From assembly GCA_029378245.1 (NCBI GenBank), contig JARKIF010000026.1, positions 310,001 to 374,000 of the forward strand: a stretch of DNA of 64,000 nt. The letters run 5' to 3'. Position 1 is the stretch's first letter, and every line of letters starts with the position of its first letter. The position numbers were made by a program, and so were the translations under genes. Of the stretch, positions 58,972 to 64,000 are shown one piece after another. The DNA is from Roridomyces roridus. Taxonomy: Eukaryota > Basidiomycota > Agaricomycetes > Agaricales > Mycenaceae. The notes under the pieces were generated by a model that was given only the letters and a program-made list of their open reading frames with translations, did not search any database and had not been told where the DNA came from.

Positions 58972-61662
58972 CTAATCATCGTCTGAATCGAAAATTTCGG
59001 AACCCGAATCGGACTCGTCTGAAACAGAGATATCCGGATTCATCTCTCGGAGGCAAGCGTAGCATTGTTCAACAGCTTTCTGCTGCTGCTCCCATGAACG
59101 AATGAGGTCGGGTGGAGGAGAGGGTGCTTTCTGCGACCAAAAAATGATACATAACAGGTTCAACGGATAGAATTCCTGACCTACCTTAATCCAGTCCAAA
59201 ATCGCGGCAAACCATTTGGGTCGTACAAGGCCAAACTCGTGCTCTTCCAAATGATCTTCAGTGTCCGGTTTTAAAACTGAACAAGTCTGCGCAAGGTCAA
59301 GATCCTTGAGAGCACCCAATAACTCGGCATCTGGATTGCAACCACACAATATTGACATCCATTTGGACCTATTGCAATTCAAACATCTGTTCAAAGGCAA
59401 GAAAGCTTACTTGCGTATAGATAAATTTGGGCCCCCTGAAGTTCTTTTGTGTTACCGCGTCCTTTAGGCATCGTATCCATTGCAGGGCTGTGGAACGGCA
59501 TATTTCTTTGTGAGGCATGAACAATGGACCACATTTATCAGGATCATCGAGAAATTCCTGGATAGCCTTGATGTCCACCGAATCGGTTCCTGATACCTTG
59601 GTAAGCGGCACGAGTACATCCCATTTCAGTGCTAGTAAGTCCAAAACCGCAAGGATGTGGTGGAAGTAACACGATTCGGGGGGGCTGGGTAGCACATTCC
59701 AAATGCGCAACATGGAAAGAAGATCTGGGCTTTGAAGATATTGGGGATGTATCAACTCGGAGGGAAGATCTCGAGTACTATCAGCATCCTACCAGAGATA
59801 TGAGCACACACGGAAGTGACACGGAGGATATAAAAAAACCGACAGGACTGGACGCGAATGCCCCCATGAGTTTATACAAATTGCACCAAGTTCTAACCAG
59901 GTCCGATGATGCAGGTAGCAATTGCTGCAGCAATGAGCATCAACAGTTGGCAGAAAATCATATTTTACCTCGAGCCAAGTGACAACGGCCTGGGCATTAT
60001 CCTTGCCTCGCTTGTATACCGCATCCTGAAAATCGAGGGTCCAAAAAACAGGGAGCAACCCGTCTGTTGGAGGGACTTTCGGAAAGCACCGCACAAAAGC
60101 GGACACCATCACCCTGTTTTGCATTTCATTCCTTGTAAGTATTGGCTAATCTCTATCGACATCATGACTCACCACAAATCATCAGGCCCCAATGAACCAG
60201 ACAAGAGAACATGGGCCATGTCATGCACCAGCGTATCCAGTAGGTCTTCACCCGATATACAAAATGATAATGACCGTTGTGAGTCCATCAAGAAGTCGCC
60301 AAAAGAGGCATGTAGCAATTCAACCGGTATGTGATACCGGATGGTGCGCACGGGGTGCACACGGACTAGAGCATGCAAGCCGCGTAAAATAGCATGAGAT
60401 GTTCCTCGCCGCATTCGAAGGACAAGGTCGATTTCTTCGGGGTCTAGACGTCTTGTTTCCACAACAGCATGCAAGACGCGAAGCAGTGTCGGCTTGTTGG
60501 GGATCGAGGAAAGGACTTGAGTGTACAAATCGTCGAGAGGAGTTAAACTGGCGGGATCTAGACGGAGAACCGCCTCGAGCCGTTCCGCAGGATGTGAATA
60601 TTCGTCGTCGATGTAACGAAGAATGGTCGAGGCGTAGATGAATGTTCCAGATGACTTGTAGACCATGTTCTGAATGCTATTTTCCCCAGGCCAGTCGTCT
60701 TCCAGCATTGTCCCTCGAGAGGTGTGTATCAGACGGATCTGAGAGAACTCTTCCGTGAGATATCGGCCAATATCTGAATCTGCAGCATCATCGGGCCGTA
60801 TCTCGAGACCTCGACAGACTTCCGAGTTATCTGGAGCCTGAAAGAGCTCAAGAAGATGAGGCTCGGACCGGCTACAGACGAGGATGTGGAGGGGTGCATC
60901 GCCAGAACGCAAGACGTCGATCAGGGCACGTATGAGCGCAGTTTGCGTCCCGCGGTCCTCGCATTCGTCCAAACCATCGATGACCAGGATAGGTCGAGAC
61001 GCTAGCGGAGGTGCGTTTCTGAAAGGCTGGACTAGGAGCTTCTCGAGCTGGTGGTGTATTGTCTTCCCCAGGACGAGCCTGTCCGTCTCGACGGCGCGCT
61101 GGATCCTGGGACCGAGTTGGGGAAATGCGACGGTGAGTTGATACGCGAGGGTTGGCAACAAGTTCCTCCAAGTTCCGCGGCTGACGCTCCCCCGCTTGAA
61201 GAAGAAAGAGCCGCCCAGTTGACCGCGGTCATGACAGCTCGCGGCAAACTGCTGTGCGATTGCGGACTTGCCGATACCGGCGCAGCCATGGAGCCATAGT
61301 ATTGGGCTGTCGCTGGGCTGCTCAAAGGACCATTTATCCAACTCTTCCAATATTGCGCTTCGCGTGCCGGGATGACATGCAGGATCCGCGGGGCGCTCAG
61401 CCGAGTCGTGCATTGCGTCAAGAGACACGGCACGGAGCAGAATGTCGAGGCCTTATTGGAGTCAGTGTGCAGCTCAAAAGTCGAGCCATTGGCACGCACC
61501 GCTTTCCCCCACGTTCGTCGTATGAGAGACATTCATGTTTCCTGCGACATTGTGGAAGGTACTGTTCTGGAACTGAACTGGCCGATCTCCTTCGATGCGT
61601 ACAACGTTGCCGGTTCCCTGAGTCTGAAGGCGGGCTGGACGATCCCCATCGAGGCGCAACAT
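58972..61662 (-). CDS. NACHT-domain NLR protein (7 exons)
   Basis: Exons (- strand) are 61500-61662, 60173-61451, 59969-60131, 59898-59924 (tentative), 59415-59788, 59185-59368 and 58972-59130, about 782 residues. The short N-terminus holds FQNSTFHNVAGNMNVSHTT, the usual start of many Agaricomycete NLRs. Then VSLDAMHDSAE leads into the NTPase domain: P-loop GCAGIGKS at about residues 110-117, Walker B ILVIDGLDE at about 209-217, sensor-like ILVCSRSEP, and the winged-helix segment around FIYASTILRYIDD. The C-terminal part is helical and ends in a very acidic tail (SDSGSEIFDSDDD) instead of WD40, ankyrin or TPR repeats. Fungal NLRs are thought to sense non-self and trigger incompatibility or defence; no effector domain is visible here. 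The intron 59369-59414 uses a GC donor (GCAAGT). The exon 59898-59924 and its 109-bp intron are the least certain part. Confidence 0.82.
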
Positions 61663-61814
61663 TGTGAGATGGTGGAGGAGAGGAAGAGAGGCAGCGTGTG
61701 TAAATACTCACACTGCCCTATGCTGTGAATGTCCCGTCTAATTGTGGTGTTGACGTACAGCACGGAGCACAGCTTCAAATTAAGGACAGTAAGATAGCAG
61801 CTAACAGCAGAGAC

Positions 61815-61930
61815 AGAGCTGAGGTGAGGAGAATTGAACCTTCAAGCAACGGATGCTTAGACCAGTCCGTGCAGTGTATTCTAGAACCAGATTTGTTCCT
61901 TTCGGATCCAGAAAGTTGGCAAGCCAGCGT
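61815..61930 (-). repeat. tRNA-like box-B element
   Basis: The - strand carries GAAGGTTCAATTCTCCT, a T arm with box B, downstream of TGGTCTAAGCATCC. No full cloverleaf was found. Confidence 0.35.
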
Positions 61931-62165
61931 CTGAGCCAACAAACACAGCCGTGTCCTCCGACGTTGGTCTCCTTTTGTTAGGCCAATGCTTCCGAATCTG
62001 GAGCCGAGGACAGCCTTCGTCCGGAGCCAGGGTCCGACGCAGCCGCAGAGCTTGAAAGAAAGAGGATTTAACAACCGCGGGAGGGGTTCGCTTTCACTGT
62101 TGCAGTCATCCCACCGGACACGGTTTCCCCATGAACAGCAGACAAGCATCTATATAACAACGACA

Positions 62166-62485
62166 TGGCGTCAAGAGATCCAGAAACGCGACACAGTAGC
62201 ATTGGAGACAGCTCCACGCTTCGGAGACAGTATCTGGAGAACGAGCTTCGGAGGGTGCACAGATGGTGGACGTGGATCGCCTGACGATAAGTTCTTCGCG
62301 GATGAGTCTGGCGGCGCCGGGGGAAAACGAAGTACGAGATTTGGAAGAGTTGTTGAAGGTAGCGAGGGATAGGAATGCGATGCTGATCATTGATGAGACG
62401 GATAGACGAACTGGAGAGGCAGATGCAGTCGGCATGGGCGTTGGGACTGTCTGACGAGCCTCCGCCTGGGTATAGTTCGTTGTAG
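62166..62485 (+). pseudogene. Decayed small coiled-coil protein gene with two frameshifts
   Basis: Three frames in succession give one small protein. 62166 onward encodes MASRDPETRHSSIGDSST and LRRQYLENELRR. From about 62263 another frame encodes MVDVDRLTISSSRMSL and VRDLEELLKVARDRNAML. From about 62395 a third encodes MRRIDELERQM and ends SDEPPPGYSSL at a stop at 62485. The order, a heptad-rich middle and a PPPGYSS end, is that of a small coiled-coil protein of about 105 residues that I believe is widespread in Mycena-like genomes. The gaps between frames are too short for introns, so two one- or two-base lesions are likely. Confidence 0.5.
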
Positions 62486-63176
62486 TTTTTGCTGTGTCGG
62501 AGCACCGTTGGACAAGGTCAGCAATCGGCGCGTTGTGAGCGGCAGGACTGCAGAAGAGCCAGAGATGGTGGGAAAAGTCAAGCCCGAAATCAGAGGAGTG
62601 ATTGCCGAGTGGCAGTGCTTCGATGCCGATCTTCCTCCTCTTCTTGTCCTCTTCCGTCAATTATTGAAACGCCAACGGAACAATGTCTTCGACGCAAAAT
62701 TCATTGTCGTTTTCCATCTCTGTGCACAGCTCGGTATCGCCGTGATCCGTGACGGCCGAGTCATACTTGGTCACACCTCCGTGCCTACTCTACTGAGGGT
62801 TCCAGAAACTCCCGGTGTACCCAGGAGTCAGCGCCCGGCCGAGCACGTTGACCTGGTTCCATGCTCTTGCAGTGCATCATACATCGCGGGGAATCTTACA
62901 CCCTAGGCAACGGAAGGCAACGGATGGCGCACTGGCAACGGAACACGGTTACCTGCTCCAGGTAGCCTCCGAGGCCGACTGCGGAGGGCCCGCCACCTGC
63001 TAGAGGCAATTCCGCAGCACCCAAAGGTTGATGCTTTCCTCCAAAACGTAGGAGAGCGATAAAACTGATTTCATTGTCCTGGATTCACGCTGACAGTGCT
63101 GCGGAGGGCTTCTTTGTCCAGCAACTCTTCGAATATATAAACATTTTTGAACCATGACTGAACTCACGATTCTCAG

Positions 63177-63862
63177 ATGTCTTCTCAAGCCAACAACCAA
63201 GGACGCTCCACACCACTACGGAGAGGGAAGGCGTGCTTCAACTGCAGGTATGTTGTTGCGTCCATTTGAATCGCATCCGTCTCATTTCTTGACTCAGTCA
63301 TTTCAAAATCGTGAGTCCTCTTTCTCTTTCGTTCCATCCTTGCTGATTATATCCCAGAAATGCGACGGCGTTGTACGTATATCTCTCATTCAAAGAAACT
63401 CGAACTGACTGACAGACATGCGGGCCATGCCGGAGAATGCCCAAGGCTGACCCCTGTGAATTCAACGACTCCTTGTCCCGGACTCAGGAGCTGGAGCATA
63501 CCGTGTTCCGCCTCCAGTCTCAGCTGAATGAGCTACATGGCGGCGGAGGGGTGTGGCCCTCGTCTACTGCTCCCGGATCGCCCTTTAGCGGATCCTCAGC
63601 GGGTTTGTGGTTCATGCTGGTTCAGACACCTGTAATCACCTCCCAGCAGGCGGATCCTCCGACGGGTCGTTATTGGGATTCCAGGAACCTCCCCTTGTCG
63701 TTATCGAGTCCTTGTGAGTTGCTTCAATTTCGTGCGTTCCAACTCATAAGTTTTCAGACTTCGATCCTTGTCCCTCATGCCACCCAATTTGGCTTCTTCC
63801 TGCACCCCACACGCTTTCGGGATGCAGCACTCCTCCCATTCACCTTTGGCGACGTCAAATAG
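63177..63862 (+). pseudogene. Truncated Zn2Cys6 transcription factor
   Basis: The ATG at 63177 follows a TATATAA at about 63133. Exon 1 (63177-63247) encodes RRGKACFNCR; further short exons give KCDG and TCGPCRRMPKADPCEF, so the six cysteines of a Zn2Cys6 binuclear cluster can be assembled. The following helix SRTQELEHTVFRLQSQLNEL is the usual dimerisation segment. Later pieces EPPLVVIESL and PHATQFGFFLHPTRFRDAALLP match the family, but their junction (63718-63763) does not keep frame. The gene stops at 63862, where such proteins normally continue for several hundred residues. A repeat begins 24 bp later. It looks like a fragment left by a rearrangement or insertion. Confidence 0.6.
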
Positions 63863-63885
63863 AAAGTGCAGACCACCGTACTGAC

Positions 63886-64000
63886 TGCAGCCTCAGGGTT
63901 CAGATCATAACATCGGCGAAGGCGCATGCAATCGAAGTACAATATATCAAACAACGCGGTTTTCAACTCATTGATGCCCTCGGAAGGAATCGAACCCTCA
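63886..64000 (-). mobile_element. SINE-like repeat with tRNA-like head, copy 2 (cut by the window edge)
   Basis: It matches 58400-58511 in order and orientation, ending at the window edge within the box-B core (on the - strand TGAGGGTTCGATTCC). It begins directly after the truncated Zn2Cys6 gene. Confidence 0.65.

Overview
The window reads as nuclear DNA of a mushroom-forming basidiomycete (Agaricomycetes). The genes are broken by many 45-60 bp GT-AG introns plus two likely GC-AG introns, and several have TATA boxes 30-100 bp upstream of the ATG. The recognisable families are typical of Agaricales: NACHT NLRs, MYND proteins, F-box proteins, seven-helix membrane proteins, TTC39/IML2, a TEA factor and an NRG1-like zinc finger. 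A Mycena-like genome is my inference from family flavour only, not from a search. Coding density is low, and several multi-kilobase stretches hold only decayed sequence and repeats.

Left part (1-16 kb): the tail of one seven-helix membrane protein and two full paralogues of it (2.7-4.2 and 9.8-11.3 kb) surround a secreted haem peroxidase gene (5.8-7.9 kb), a small proline-rich gene and an intron-containing tRNA-Ser(AGA). Two non-autonomous DNA transposons with long terminal inverted repeats sit 39 bp apart at 0.17-1.72 kb. An F-box protein (11.4-13.0 kb) and a duplicated four-helix membrane gene, one copy frameshifted, follow.

Middle (16-30 kb): arrays of tRNA-like modules with Pol III box-B and T-tract signals run on the + strand at 16.1-19.1 kb, on the - strand at 22.05-23.4 kb, and as a third family at 24.5-25.8 kb. 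They flank one Ser/His/Gln-rich gene (20.8-21.6 kb). From 25.8 to 30.7 kb I see no gene.

Right part (30-64 kb): a MYND-finger protein (30.7-32.5 kb), an NRG1-like C2H2 factor (38.2-39.6 kb), a tentative membrane protein (46.9-48.0 kb), a TEA/ATTS-domain factor (50.3-51.3 kb), a secreted cysteine-rich modular repeat protein whose modules match its exons (53.0-54.8 kb), a TTC39/IML2 protein (55.9-58.2 kb), a NACHT NLR (59.0-61.7 kb) and two decayed genes (a small coiled-coil protein and a truncated Zn2Cys6 factor). A tRNA-related SINE-like repeat occurs at 58.4 kb and again at the right edge.

These genes do not form one pathway. The TEA and NRG1-like factors suggest developmental or nutrient regulation; the peroxidase and cysteine-rich protein are secreted; the NLR suggests recognition of non-self. 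The most distinctive items are the exon-modular cysteine-rich protein, the tRNA-like arrays in opposite orientations, and the adjacent transposon pair.
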